Assembly: GCF_004765785.1 (NCBI RefSeq) | Contig: NZ_SBIT01000002.1 | Coordinates: 372,001 to 436,000, forward strand | Length of the DNA stretch: 64,000 nt | DNA from: Halorussus ruber | GTDB taxonomy: Archaea; Halobacteriota; Halobacteria; Halobacteriales; Haladaptataceae | Direction: 5' to 3' | In this document: positions 51,042 through 59,504 of the stretch, in pieces | Layout: every line of letters starts with the position of its first letter | Numbering within the stretch: position 1 is the first letter of the stretch | Notes under the pieces: model-generated | What the model was told of the DNA's origin: nothing | Databases searched by the model: none | Seen by the model: only the letters and a program-made list of their open reading frames with translations | Made by a program: the position numbers and the translations under genes

Positions 51042-51998
51042 TCAGAACTCGTCCACATCGGTTCCGACCGAGCAGACGTACTCGCCGGTCGCCACTTGGG
51101 GCAGTCTCCGCGAGCGCCAGAAGACGCCGCGGTCGTCGGCGGTGACCTCGGCTTTCAACTGGCCGAAAGGATTCGTCACCTCGAAGAGAACGTCGCCCGC
51201 CTCGACCACGTCGCCGAGGTCCTTGCGGAACCGGACGATGCCGCCCGAGGGCGACCCGTAGCGGTCGAATCCGGTCGCGCGAATCTGAGAGTCGGGGGAG
51301 ACGTCGCCGTCGAGGAAGCCGTAGTAGCGCAGGACGTTGAACAGGCCCGAGACGCCGTACTGGATGCTCTCCTCGTCCCACCCGACGCACCCGCCGAGTT
51401 CGGGGTCGATGGTCGGGATGCCCTCGTCCGGCCCGGCGCGGGCGAGTTGGCCGTCCGGCCCCTTCTGGTCTAAGACGTGACCGCAGCCGAACACCTTGGC
51501 GAGTTCCAGACACTCGTCGTGGAGTCGATGGCGCTGGCCGCATCGAACCCGGACCTCGTTGAGCATCCGACTCGTCGAGCCCTGATGGAGGTCCAGAATC
51601 AGGTCGGCCCGCGAGGCCGCCTCGAAGGTGGCCGCCGCGATGCGCTCGCTGGAGGTCCCCGACTCGTCGCCGGGGTAGGTTCGATTCATCTTGGTGTCGT
51701 CGATGGGGTTGCGGTGTTCGGCCACCTGAAACGCGTGGTAGTTGACGATGCCGACCACGAGAATCGTGCCGGAGAGTCGCTGGGGGTCGATTTGGGGGAT
51801 GGCACGCTGGAGGACCCCGAGGCCGTTCAGTTCGTCGCCGTCGCTGACCGCCTGCACGTACAGCGTCGGACCGTCGTCCGCTCCGTTGATGACCGCGACC
51901 GGCAGACCGAACTCGCCGCCGTCGCGCGTTTCGCCGACCTGCAACCGCCCGGTATCCATCTCGCCGGGGGCCGCACTCGCCGTTCCGAGCGTCTTCAT
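51042..51998 (-). CDS. Succinylglutamate desuccinylase/aspartoacylase-family deacylase
   Basis: A 318-residue zinc hydrolase of the M14-like AstE/AspA family, removing an acyl group from an N-acyl amino acid or related amide. The metal motif is altered: SDGDELNG at 52-59 has Asp (D53) where the family usually has His before G-x-E, while E56 and the later H138 in ILDLHQGSTSR are kept. DTKMNRTYPGDESG contacts the substrate carboxylate. The C-terminal domain (from about 235) is a beta-barrel that caps the site. It is the first gene of a two-gene operon with the threonine-synthase-like enzyme. Confidence 0.83.
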   Translation of the reverse strand: MKTLGTASAAPGEMDTGRLQVGETRDGGEFGLPVAVINGADDGPTLYVQAVSDGDELNGLGVLQRAIPQIDPQRLSGTILVVGIVNYHAFQVAEHRNPIDDTKMNRTYPGDESGTSSERIAAATFEAASRADLILDLHQGSTSRMLNEVRVRCGQRHRLHDECLELAKVFGCGHVLDQKGPDGQLARAGPDEGIPTIDPELGGCVGWDEESIQYGVSGLFNVLRYYGFLDGDVSPDSQIRATGFDRYGSPSGGIVRFRKDLGDVVEAGDVLFEVTNPFGQLKAEVTADDRGVFWRSRRLPQVATGEYVCSVGTDVDEF

Positions 51999-52074
51999 TA
52001 CCCATAACGGACGCCTACACGCCCTTTAGCGGTTCGGTCTCGGCGAAGTAGGCGATCTGTGCTCGTTGGAGGAG

Positions 52075-53280
52075 TCATCCTCCGCCGAGAGCCACCGTCA
52101 ACACGTGATACAGCGCGAAGCTAACGGCGGCAGCGCCCGCCATCGACCCGACCCACGCGGCGACCGTGTATCCGGTTTTCGCGCCCGAGACCGATCCCGA
52201 CCCCTCGATCCATCCGCTCCCGACGATGCTCGACACCATCACCTTGTTGAACGAAATCGGGATGCCGAGCGTGATGGCGACCTGCGCGACGAGGAAGGCC
52301 GGGACGAGTGCCGCTATCGAGCGGTACGGACCCATCGCGGCGTACTCGTTCGAGACGGCCTGAATCAGTCGAGGTGCGCCGGTCCACGCGCCGAGGAGGA
52401 TTCCGAATCCGCCGAGACCGAGCAGCGCGAGCCCCGGCACGCCGAACTCCGAGGTCGCCACCGTCTCCAGCGGTCCCGTGGCGAGGCCGACCTGACTCCC
52501 GCCGCTCGTGAACGTGACCAACAGTCCGAGTCCGACAAGGAACTGCCGGATTCCCCGGGTTTCGGACCCGGAAACCATGACGTAGACGAGACCGCCAGCG
52601 ATGGCCGCGAACACCACGCTCACTGCGAGCGTTCCGACCGTGAAAGTGCCGAGGAGGGACCGCACCGGGAGCGATACCGACTCGGCGATGGTCCGGGCGA
52701 GCGTGGCGGGTCCGCCGTCGGGCGACGGAAGGAGCGTCAATCGAACGTTCGCAACGACGAACCCGACCACGGCCGCGAGTCCGGGGACGGTCACCGCGTC
52801 GGGAACGTCGGTTCGGACCAGCAGGTAGGCGGTGGCGAACGCGAGTCCGCCCTCGACTATCGGAATCGAGAACCAGAACGCGAGAATCCGGCCGTAGGTG
52901 ACGAGCGCCAGCGACCCGCCGAGCGCGAGTCCCACGCCGATTACCGCTCCGGTCACGGTGAACGCCGCGGGAATCGGATAGCCGGTTCTGACGCCGACCG
53001 CGATGAAAGAGGCGGCCGTCAGCAACGCCGCGGCGGCCGCCGTCGTCGTGATGTGGGTACCGTCGATGAGGCCGGTCCCGATAGTGTGCGAGATACTGCC
53101 ACCCTGCGCGACAGCGCCGAGGCTGGCGACGATGCCGACCAGCAACGCGCCCCGGAGAACGCTGAGCGCGTTGGCACCGACCGCCGGGGCGATGGGCGCG
53201 GAGTTGCTGTTGGCTCCGACAGACCACGACATGAACAGACTGGCGACCAGTGCGACGCTGAGGAGGAGAAGTGGGTCCAC
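52075..53280 (-). CDS. Inorganic phosphate transporter, PiT family
   Basis: A 401-residue membrane protein with about ten hydrophobic segments, importing phosphate with sodium or protons. The duplicated PiT signature is visible as SWSVGANSNSAPIAPAVGANAL near the N terminus and, in weaker form, as PISFNKVMVSSIVGSGW near the C terminus. The frame is open 119 codons further upstream, but that part is basic and not membrane-like. I therefore take the GTG at 53280 (VDPLLLLSVALVASLFM), which has a TATA-like gttaaca about 32 bases upstream on the minus strand. No PhoU-type regulator is adjacent. Confidence 0.88.
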   Translation of the reverse strand: MDPLLLLSVALVASLFMSWSVGANSNSAPIAPAVGANALSVLRGALLVGIVASLGAVAQGGSISHTIGTGLIDGTHITTTAAAAALLTAASFIAVGVRTGYPIPAAFTVTGAVIGVGLALGGSLALVTYGRILAFWFSIPIVEGGLAFATAYLLVRTDVPDAVTVPGLAAVVGFVVANVRLTLLPSPDGGPATLARTIAESVSLPVRSLLGTFTVGTLAVSVVFAAIAGGLVYVMVSGSETRGIRQFLVGLGLLVTFTSGGSQVGLATGPLETVATSEFGVPGLALLGLGGFGILLGAWTGAPRLIQAVSNEYAAMGPYRSIAALVPAFLVAQVAITLGIPISFNKVMVSSIVGSGWIEGSGSVSGAKTGYTVAAWVGSMAGAAAVSFALYHVLTVALGGG

Positions 53281-53374
53281 CAAGGCTATCGAGAGGCTTG
53301 GAAACGTCTCGGTGTTAACCGCTACGGTTTCGATAGCCTCGCCGCGCGTTCGAGCGGCGGCGCGACCGTCGTAA

Positions 53375-53382
53375 CTTTTACC
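53375..53382 (+). promoter_or_regulatory. TATA box of the 57-residue gene
   Basis: cttttacc is centred 29 bases before the GTG at 53407 and supports this small gene as a separate leaderless unit. Confidence 0.4.
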
Positions 53383-53406
53383 GGGTGACACGATTCTAGT
53401 CCTCGC

Positions 53407-53580
53407 GTGGTCAACGACGACTACTGGGGAGTGACGGAGGAGACGTCTCCCACAGACCGTCTCGTCGTCAAGGAGACTGTCGCACCGGACCTGCACCCCG
53501 AATCGGAGCAACTCTCGGTCTACTCCACGGTCACCTCGGGAATCTCCACCGCGAAATCGCTCCTCCCGACCGAACGCTGA
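53407..53580 (+). CDS. Small acidic soluble protein, 57 residues
   Basis: Starts at GTG and reads VNDDYWGVTEETSPTDRLVVKETVAPDLHP..., ending TSGISTAKSLLPTER. Third codon positions are GC-rich, as in real genes here, and a TATA box sits at leaderless distance. No membrane segment and no cysteine. It is divergent from the phosphate transporter and precedes an MFS gene by 57 bases. No family recognised. Confidence 0.55.
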   Translation: MVNDDYWGVTEETSPTDRLVVKETVAPDLHPESEQLSVYSTVTSGISTAKSLLPTER

Positions 53581-53637
53581 CGATTCGTCCTTAGTCCTCG
53601 AACTTTTTATCGGGGCGCCCCCACCAATCACTCGCAC

Positions 53638-54966
53638 ATGGCGACCGACCGAGAGCAGGCGGACCCCCTCTCAGCCTTCCGGCAGTTTCTCGCCCTAGAA
53701 CGCGACGTGCTCGTCCTCTCGCTGGCGATGTTCGCGTTCAGCCTCGGCTTCCAGATGACCGGGCGGTACATGGGTCGGTACCTCGAGTTTCTCGGCGCGG
53801 GAAGCCTCGTCATCGGTCTCTACGGGAGTCTGGGCAACCTCATCGGCGCGGTCTACCCCTACCCCGGCGGAGCCATCTCGGACCGGGTCGGGTCGCGGAC
53901 CGCGCTGACCGCGTTCGGACTGGCCTCGACGCTCGGCTTTCTGCTGTGGTTTCTCGCGCCCGAGTTCGAATTCCTCCCGGTTCCGACGTGGGCGTGGATT
54001 TTCGCGGGGCTCCTGCTTGCCCAAGCGTGGAAGTCGTTCGGCCTCGGCGCGACGTTCGCCATCGTCAAGCAGAGCGTCCCGCCCGAGGAGTTAGCGACGG
54101 GATTCGCCAGCACCGAGACCTTCCGCCGGACCGCGTTCCTCCTCGGTCCCCTCCTCGCGGCGGGCCTGCTGGCGGTCTACGAGTTCGGCGTCGGCTTCCG
54201 GTACGTGCTGGCGGTCGCGGCCGGGTTCGGTCTGGTGGCGACCGTGGCCCAGCACCTCCTCTACGACGCCAGCGAGGACTCGTTGGGCAAGTCCTTCGAG
54301 GGCGTCGAGCAGGTGCTGTCGGACCTCCGAGGGATGCCCGCGGTCCTGCGACCCCTACTGGTCGGCGACACGCTGGTCAGGTTTGCGAACGGGATGATTT
54401 ACGTCTTCGTCGTCCTCGTGGTGACGAACGTCTTGGAGGTCAGCGCGACGCTCCCCGTGGTCGGCTACCTCGGCCCGGACGCCTTCTTCGGGGTCCTGCT
54501 GGCGGTCGAGATGGCGGTCGCGCTGGTGGTGATGATTCCCGTCTCGAAGGCGGCCCGCCGGTTCGGCCTCAAGCCGGTCGTCGCACTCGGATTCGTCGTC
54601 TACGCCGTCTTCCCGGCTTTGCTGGTCAACGCGCCCGAGGGCGGCCTGACCGTCGCCGGTATTCCGCTCTCGGAGACCGCGCTCGTCACGCTCCTGTTCG
54701 GGGTTTCCGGGCTTCGATTCGCCGGTCTGCCAGCGCACAAGGCGCTCATCGTCGGCCCGGCCGAGGAGAACGCAGGGGGTCGGGTCGTCGGGTCGTACTA
54801 CCTCGCGCGGAACGCGGTGGTCATCCCGAGCGCGGCCATCGGCGGGTGGCTCTACGGCCTCTCGCCGGGCGGGCCGCAGTTGGCGTTCGGGCTTGCGACC
54901 GCGATTGGACTGGTCGGGACGGGGTACTTTCTCGCGTTCGGGAAGGAGCTACCGGCCTATCAGTGA
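53638..54966 (+). CDS. MFS transporter
   Basis: A 442-residue major facilitator with 12 predicted helices. The loop 2-3 signature appears as GGAISDRVGSRTAL, and the equivalent loop of the second half as SKAARRFGLKP. Early residues GRYMGRYLEFLGAGSLVIGLYGSLGNLIGAVYPYPGG are conserved in a haloarchaeal MFS group. The substrate is unknown. A TATA-like ctttttatc lies about 30 bases before the ATG. Its 3' end overlaps a tiny membrane gene read from the other strand. Confidence 0.9.
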   Translation: MATDREQADPLSAFRQFLALERDVLVLSLAMFAFSLGFQMTGRYMGRYLEFLGAGSLVIGLYGSLGNLIGAVYPYPGGAISDRVGSRTALTAFGLASTLGFLLWFLAPEFEFLPVPTWAWIFAGLLLAQAWKSFGLGATFAIVKQSVPPEELATGFASTETFRRTAFLLGPLLAAGLLAVYEFGVGFRYVLAVAAGFGLVATVAQHLLYDASEDSLGKSFEGVEQVLSDLRGMPAVLRPLLVGDTLVRFANGMIYVFVVLVVTNVLEVSATLPVVGYLGPDAFFGVLLAVEMAVALVVMIPVSKAARRFGLKPVVALGFVVYAVFPALLVNAPEGGLTVAGIPLSETALVTLLFGVSGLRFAGLPAHKALIVGPAEENAGGRVVGSYYLARNAVVIPSAAIGGWLYGLSPGGPQLAFGLATAIGLVGTGYFLAFGKELPAYQ

Positions 54967-55097
54967 CGGCGACGTGACTGCTCGGAGACGCGCTCGCGCT
55001 GTCGGCCCGCGTACAACAGCGACCAAACGAGAAACAGTGTGCCGAACCACCCGACCGCGACGAAGACGAGCGTGCCTGGCGGAATAGAGACGACCAT
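54960..55097 (-). CDS. Tiny membrane protein, 45 residues
   Basis: Begins MVVSIPPGTLVFVAVGWFGTLF and has one transmembrane helix (LVFVAVGWFGTLFLVWSLLYA), followed by a basic tail (RQRERVSEQSRRRH), placing the C terminus in the cytoplasm. Its 3' end overlaps the last bases of the MFS gene on the opposite strand. The frame has good codon use. No family recognised. Confidence 0.55.
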   Translation of the reverse strand: MVVSIPPGTLVFVAVGWFGTLFLVWSLLYAGRQRERVSEQSRRRH

Positions 55098-55544
55098 GCG
55101 TCAACCGAGAGCGCAGAGAGACTTTCCTATGCGCCGGGTAATTCGAGAATCGGCGTCACAAACTTGCCGAGCTCGGCGTCTCGATCTGTGCTGTTCCCGA
55201 CAGCCTCAGTTCCGCCACGGCGAGTGACTGGCCGAAGGAACACTGACCGTCGTACTTTCTCGCGTCTGGGAAAGAACCGCCTGCATATTCGTAGCGTCGT
55301 CATTCGGTACTGAGCGGTCAGAACGGAAAGGAAGTATGTTCCCTGACTCAGACTCCCCACTGGCATCGCCAGTGAGTCGCCCCTGCCAGATGTGACGACG
55401 TCCGAGATTACCGTGTGACCGAACATAATAGTAACGGTTAGATGGAGGCGTATCGGAGATATTTTTGTTATCGACTATATAGCTACGCCTGCCGGGATGG
55501 TAGCCCCTGTCGAATCGTGGCGAAACCCCGGTCGAAGAGGAAGT
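55098..55544. other. Intergenic region with a duplicated start-like sequence
   Basis: 447 bases without a clear gene. At 55331-55350 lies GGAAGTATGTTCCCTGAC, nearly the same as the start of the small gene at 55545 (GGAAGTATGTTCCCGGAC). The upstream copy opens only a 19-codon frame. A hairpin CACTGGC-atc-GCCAGTG lies at about 55359-55375. A tatatag tract lies at about 55474-55480. The upstream copy may be a decayed duplicate of the small gene. Confidence 0.4.
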
Positions 55545-55673
55545 ATGTTCCCGGACGACAACGAAGACGACCAGGCAGTACCCGAACGGCTTCTCAAGTG
55601 GGTTCGCGTAGTGGCTTACGCCCTCATGGCGGCCTACTACGGAGGGCGAGTGATTTTCCTCCAAGCCGAGTAA
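55545..55673 (+). CDS. Tiny membrane protein, 42 residues
   Basis: Begins MFPDDNEDDQAVPERLL, then has a single hydrophobic helix (WVRVVAYALMAAYYGGRVIFL) and ends QAE. The acidic start and amphipathic entry are typical of haloarchaeal single-pass small proteins. It lies 118 bases before an MFS gene on the same strand. No family recognised. Confidence 0.5.
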   Translation: MFPDDNEDDQAVPERLLKWVRVVAYALMAAYYGGRVIFLQAE

Positions 55674-55791
55674 GGAAACCGAACCCGGTTCTTTCTTTCT
55701 CGCGTGTCGTCCGGTAAACACAGTAAAACGGCTTGCAAGCCTGGAAGCGTTCCCGAACTCCTTTCACCGACCCGAGAATACCGACCGACAG

Positions 55792-57066
55792 ATGTCCTTC
55801 CGCGCCTCCTTCGCCGACCTCCGAGAGTTCGACCGGGCCGTCTTCGTCGTGGCCGCGGCGCGGTTCGTCAACGTTCTCGGGTCGGGCATCGTCTATCCCT
55901 TCGCCACGCTCTACTTCTACGGCGAGGTCGGCATCGCGTTCACGCTGGTCGGTACCGGCCTGTTCGCCAACAGCGTGGCCACCGCGGGCGGGAACGTCGT
56001 CGGCGGGTACCTCGCGGACCGCTGGGGTCGCAAGCCCGTGATGGTGACGAGTATGGCGCTGTCGGCCCCGACGCTGGCGGCCTACGCGCTGGTGACGACT
56101 GCACCTGGATTCATCGCGGCGGCGACCGCGGCGGGCCTCGCGGCCGGACTGTTCGCACCGGCGAGTCAGGCGATGGTCGCGGATCTGACCCCGGACGCCG
56201 ACCGCGAACAGGCCTACGGACTCCTGAAGGTCGCCAGCAACGCCGGGTTCGGGTCGGGATTCGTCGTCGGCGGCGTCCTCTACGGCATCGCCCAGACCGC
56301 CGTGTTCGTCGCCGACGGCCTGACCAGCGGCGTGGTCGCAATCCTGCTCGCGGTCGCACTTCCGAGGGTCGCGGCGGCGGGCGAAGAGACCCCGGCGGGC
56401 GCTGAGAGTTCGCTCGCCGCGACCCTCCGAGAGTGGAGTCGCGCGGTCACCCAGCCCACGATTCTGGCGCTCGCGGTGCTGAACGTCGGGTTCGCAATCG
56501 CCTACGCTCAGATGCAGAGTACGGTGCCCGTCTTCGCCGAGGAGACCTTCGGCCTGACCAGCGAGCAGTTGGGCACCCTCTACGTCCTGAACCCGCTGGT
56601 CATCGTCGTCTTCCAGATGCCCGCCGTCGCGTGGGTCAAGGCGTGGCGGCGGACCCGCGGCCTCGCGCTCTCGGCGGGGTTCTGGGCCGCGAGTTTCGTC
56701 GCCATCGTGCTGGCCCAAGGCGCGCCCTTCCTCCTCGGGGTCGGACTCGTCGGCGCGTTTCTGGTCCTCCGGACCGTCGGCGAGATTCTGCACGCGCCGC
56801 TCATCACCGCGCTGGCGAGCGACGCGGGCACGGTCGAGGAGCGCGGGTCGCAACTCTCGGTGCTGGAGGTCGCCAAGCGACTCGGGTTCGGCATCGGCCC
56901 GGTGGTCGGCGGCGCGTTTTTCGACTACGGCGTCGAGGGACTGCTCTGGCCCGCGCTGGTCGGGATGAGCCTCCTGCTTGGGGTCGGCGTGCTGTCGCTG
57001 GAGCGGCGGGTTCCTCCGTCTGCGAACGGTCGGGGTGAGGCGGCGGACCGAGGACTCGATGGCTGA
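55792..57066 (+). CDS. MFS transporter
   Basis: A 424-residue major facilitator with 12 predicted helices. The diagnostic loop is GGYLADRWGRKPVMV between helices 2 and 3, with APASQAMVADLTPDADREQAYGLLKVASNAGFGSGFVVGG in helices 4-5, the pattern of multidrug-exporter-type members. The second half has VKAWRRTRGLAL. The substrate is unknown; export is inferred from the loop pattern only. It is not closely related to the MFS protein at 53638. Confidence 0.9.
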   Translation: MSFRASFADLREFDRAVFVVAAARFVNVLGSGIVYPFATLYFYGEVGIAFTLVGTGLFANSVATAGGNVVGGYLADRWGRKPVMVTSMALSAPTLAAYALVTTAPGFIAAATAAGLAAGLFAPASQAMVADLTPDADREQAYGLLKVASNAGFGSGFVVGGVLYGIAQTAVFVADGLTSGVVAILLAVALPRVAAAGEETPAGAESSLAATLREWSRAVTQPTILALAVLNVGFAIAYAQMQSTVPVFAEETFGLTSEQLGTLYVLNPLVIVVFQMPAVAWVKAWRRTRGLALSAGFWAASFVAIVLAQGAPFLLGVGLVGAFLVLRTVGEILHAPLITALASDAGTVEERGSQLSVLEVAKRLGFGIGPVVGGAFFDYGVEGLLWPALVGMSLLLGVGVLSLERRVPPSANGRGEAADRGLDG

Positions 57067-57408
57067 TATTCCTCACCACTCCGGCGCGCGCGAGCAACGT
57101 GCGCGAGGTCTTCGTGAGCGGAGCGAACGAAGGCTCGGCAGAGCGTGTCTCTGCCGGCGGACGAGTGACGATTCGGAAGACGAGCGAAGCGAGTCTTCCG
57201 GAGCGAACGAGGAGGCTGGGGAGGACGAGGTGCGGGGCGGTGCTGTGCGGTCGCGGTGATTCCTGTGTTCGAGCCCGAAGCTAGTTACCTCGACTCTGAG
57301 AATCATATATCGGTGTTAAACATATATGAATACATGTGAAAGACAATAAAACAATTCTTAGTGCCAAAAACCGACGCGCCTTTCATCCGGCGCTCCTAAC
57401 CTCCGAGC
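57067..57408. other. Intergenic region with short repeats and a palindrome
   Basis: 342 bases without a credible CDS. The first 180 bases are GC-rich and contain several GAGCGAACGA/GAGCGGAGCG-like repeats. These read on the other strand like the CGTTCGCT-type sequence at 32950 and 31430. At 57304-57328 there is an AT-rich inverted repeat, CATATAT, eleven bases, ATATATG, which may be an operator or promoter for the gene at 57409. Confidence 0.45.
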
Positions 57409-57702
57409 GTGTCAGAGAGCGTCCCCGACCGGCCGCGAGCCAACTTCGCGGCGGCGCTAAACGTCCGCCAGAACGCGGTTCGCGGGTTCGCGTTCGCCCT
57501 GCTCATGACCGCGACGGTCCTCGCGCTGTTCGTCTTCCTGCCGGGGACGCGCCAGCCGACGCCCTACTATCTGGGACTGGGATTCGTCCTGCTCACGACG
57601 CTGGGCGCGCTGGCGACGACGGTGCTGACGCTCGTGTCGGCGTATCGGCTGGCGAAGGAGGAGGGACTACAGGACGGACCGCGACTGGACGAGCGCCAGT
57701 AG
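57409..57702 (+). CDS. Small two-helix membrane protein
   Basis: A 97-residue protein starting at GTG 57409 (MSESVPDRPRANFAAALNVRQNAVRGF). Two transmembrane helices follow: AFALLMTATVLALFVFLPG and YYLGLGFVLLTTLGALATTVLTLVSAY. The acidic, cytoplasmic C terminus is AKEEGLQDGPRLDERQ. The pattern is common in haloarchaeal small membrane proteins, but I cannot name the family. An AT-rich inverted repeat lies about 80 bases upstream. Confidence 0.65.
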   Translation: MSESVPDRPRANFAAALNVRQNAVRGFAFALLMTATVLALFVFLPGTRQPTPYYLGLGFVLLTTLGALATTVLTLVSAYRLAKEEGLQDGPRLDERQ

Positions 57703-57807
57703 GAACCTCCTCGGCGCGATTCCGTCGATACAAAGTCCAGACGCGGATACGTTCGCCACTATATTCAGAAAGTAAACATTAACTCGGTCCCGGAAGTCGT
57801 GTCGGCT

Positions 57808-58146
57808 ATGCGAGAGTACCTGTATCTGGGCGCGGCTATCGCCGCCGAGGTTACCGGCACGACCGCGCTCAAATTCTCGGACGGGTTCGAGAACGTTCTC
57901 CCGACGCTCGTGGTCGTGGTCGGCTACGTCGGGTCGTTCTACCTCCTGAGTCTCACCCTCCAAGAACTCCCGATAGGCCTCGTGTACGCGACGTGGTCCG
58001 CGGTGGGTATCGTGGCCGCCGCGCTCGTCGGCGTCGCGTTCTTCGAGGAGTCCATCGACCTCGCCGGAGTCGTCGGCATGGCGCTCATCGTCGGCGGCGT
58101 CCTCGTCCTGAACCTCCTCTCGGAGTCGTACTCGCCAGCGCACTAG
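57808..58146 (+). CDS. Small multidrug resistance (SMR) family transporter
   Basis: A 112-residue, four-helix membrane protein of the EmrE/Sug group. The conserved proton- and drug-binding Glu is present in YLYLGAAIAAEVTGTTALKFSDGF. GSFYLLSLTLQELPIGLVYATWSAVGIVAAALVGVAFF and the last helix GMALIVGGVLVLNL are typical. It exports cationic compounds or guanidinium as an antiparallel dimer. The ATG at 57808 is preferred over the GTG at 57799, because SMR proteins start one residue or so before the first helix. Confidence 0.93.
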   Translation: MREYLYLGAAIAAEVTGTTALKFSDGFENVLPTLVVVVGYVGSFYLLSLTLQELPIGLVYATWSAVGIVAAALVGVAFFEESIDLAGVVGMALIVGGVLVLNLLSESYSPAH

Positions 58147-58173
58147 CGGGAAGAAACTGCGAAGCCGACCGCT

Positions 58174-59391
58174 CTACTCCGCCGAGTACTCCGACCCCGT
58201 CAACTCCGCCAACCGCTCCGCGCCCGACCGGGTTCCCTTGGCGATGAACACGTCACCTGCGCGGAGTTCCGTCTCGGGGCCGGGCTGAATCACCCAGTCG
58301 CGCTCGCCGTCGGCCGACCGCCGGACCGCGATGACGCCCATTCCGGTCTCGGTCTTGACCGCGCGGTCGCCCAGCGTCACGCGGTCGAACTCGCTGTCGG
58401 GCGCGACCGTCAGGCGGACGATGACCTCGTCGCTCTCCTTGACGGCCTGCTCGACGACCGGGTGGGTGCCGAGACCCCGGAGGACGCCCTCGCTGATTTC
58501 GACCGCGGCGTCGCTGATGACCTCGGTGGCGTTGGCCAGATGGACCAGTCCACGGAGCGAGACCGGGTCCTCGACGCGCGCCGCAGCGCGGAGCGTCCAC
58601 GCCTCGAAGCGCGACTGGAGGGCGTCGACCTCGGCTTCGAGTTCGACCACCTCCTCGGCCACCTCCTTGCTGTCGAAGAGGACGCTCCCGTAGGCCAAGT
58701 CCACCGCGAGTTCGCTGATGTTCTTCATCAGGACGATGGAGTCCACGGCGCGCTCCAAGTCCTGAATGCCGGGTTCCGGCGGATCCGGCGGGTCGTACTC
58801 CTCGCCGGTCGCGCGCCGGTAGAGGTCCGCGATGCCCTCCTCGGGGCCGCGGAGGAGGAGCGTGTCCTCGGCGCGAAGGTCGGTATCGCGGTCGGGGTTG
58901 GTGAGCCAGTCGTCCCCGCGACGGATGGCGATGACGCGCACGCCGGTCTCGGTCTCGACGTTCAGGTCGCCGAGGGTTCGGTCCGCGAGGTCCGAGGTAT
59001 CTGTGACCTCCGTGCGGACCAGCGTCTCGACCGCCTCGGGGAGCGCGGCCCGCATCGCCTCGGGCAGGCCGATGTCCTCCAAGACGACCTTGGCGATGTC
59101 GCCCGCGGCGTCGCTTATCTTCTCGGCCGCGCCGACCACGCCCAGCACGGGAGCCAACTGCTCGGCGTCCTCCGGGCTTCTGGCGGCCATCAAGAGGCTC
59201 ATCCGGGCCTGCATCTGCAGCACGTCCATCCGGGCTTCGAGGTCCAGCACCTCGCGGGCCACGTCGTCGCTCCCGTTGAGGACCGCGGAAAACGAGAGGT
59301 CGATGAGGAGTTCGGCGGTGTCTTTCATCTCCGCCAGCACTTCCTTGACGCTGACGGGCTCGTACTCGACTTCGCCGCCGGACGGGTCCAT
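58174..59391 (-). CDS. PhoU/TrkA_C tandem-domain protein (COG3273 type)
   Basis: A 405-residue protein with an internal duplication. Each half has a helical PhoU-like domain (about 10-120 and 215-325), then a TrkA_C (RCK_C) domain (about 130-205 and 330-400). The RCK_C parts read TLGDLNVETETGVRVIAIRRGDDWLTNPDRDTDLRAEDTLLLRG and TLGDRAVKTETGMGVIAVRRSADGERDWVIQPGPETELRAGDVFIAKG. RCK_C domains bind nucleotides or c-di-AMP and control cation channels or transporters. There is no membrane segment, so it is a cytoplasmic regulator. Its partner is not next to it. Confidence 0.9.
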   Translation of the reverse strand: MDPSGGEVEYEPVSVKEVLAEMKDTAELLIDLSFSAVLNGSDDVAREVLDLEARMDVLQMQARMSLLMAARSPEDAEQLAPVLGVVGAAEKISDAAGDIAKVVLEDIGLPEAMRAALPEAVETLVRTEVTDTSDLADRTLGDLNVETETGVRVIAIRRGDDWLTNPDRDTDLRAEDTLLLRGPEEGIADLYRRATGEEYDPPDPPEPGIQDLERAVDSIVLMKNISELAVDLAYGSVLFDSKEVAEEVVELEAEVDALQSRFEAWTLRAAARVEDPVSLRGLVHLANATEVISDAAVEISEGVLRGLGTHPVVEQAVKESDEVIVRLTVAPDSEFDRVTLGDRAVKTETGMGVIAVRRSADGERDWVIQPGPETELRAGDVFIAKGTRSGAERLAELTGSEYSAE

Positions 59392-59504
59392 GTCGGAACG
59401 TTGTACGTCTCCCGATAAAAACGTTCGTAGATGGTTGAATGGCGGGCGTTCGTAAGAGGAAAGAAAGATAATGCTTTTCCGGTCTTGCCGAGAAGTATCA
59501 GGGT

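Noticed and set aside
52075-53637. Full-length 520-residue frame for the phosphate transporter
   Set aside because: The first 119 residues are basic, not membrane-like, and would overlap the divergent small gene at 53407 and its promoter.
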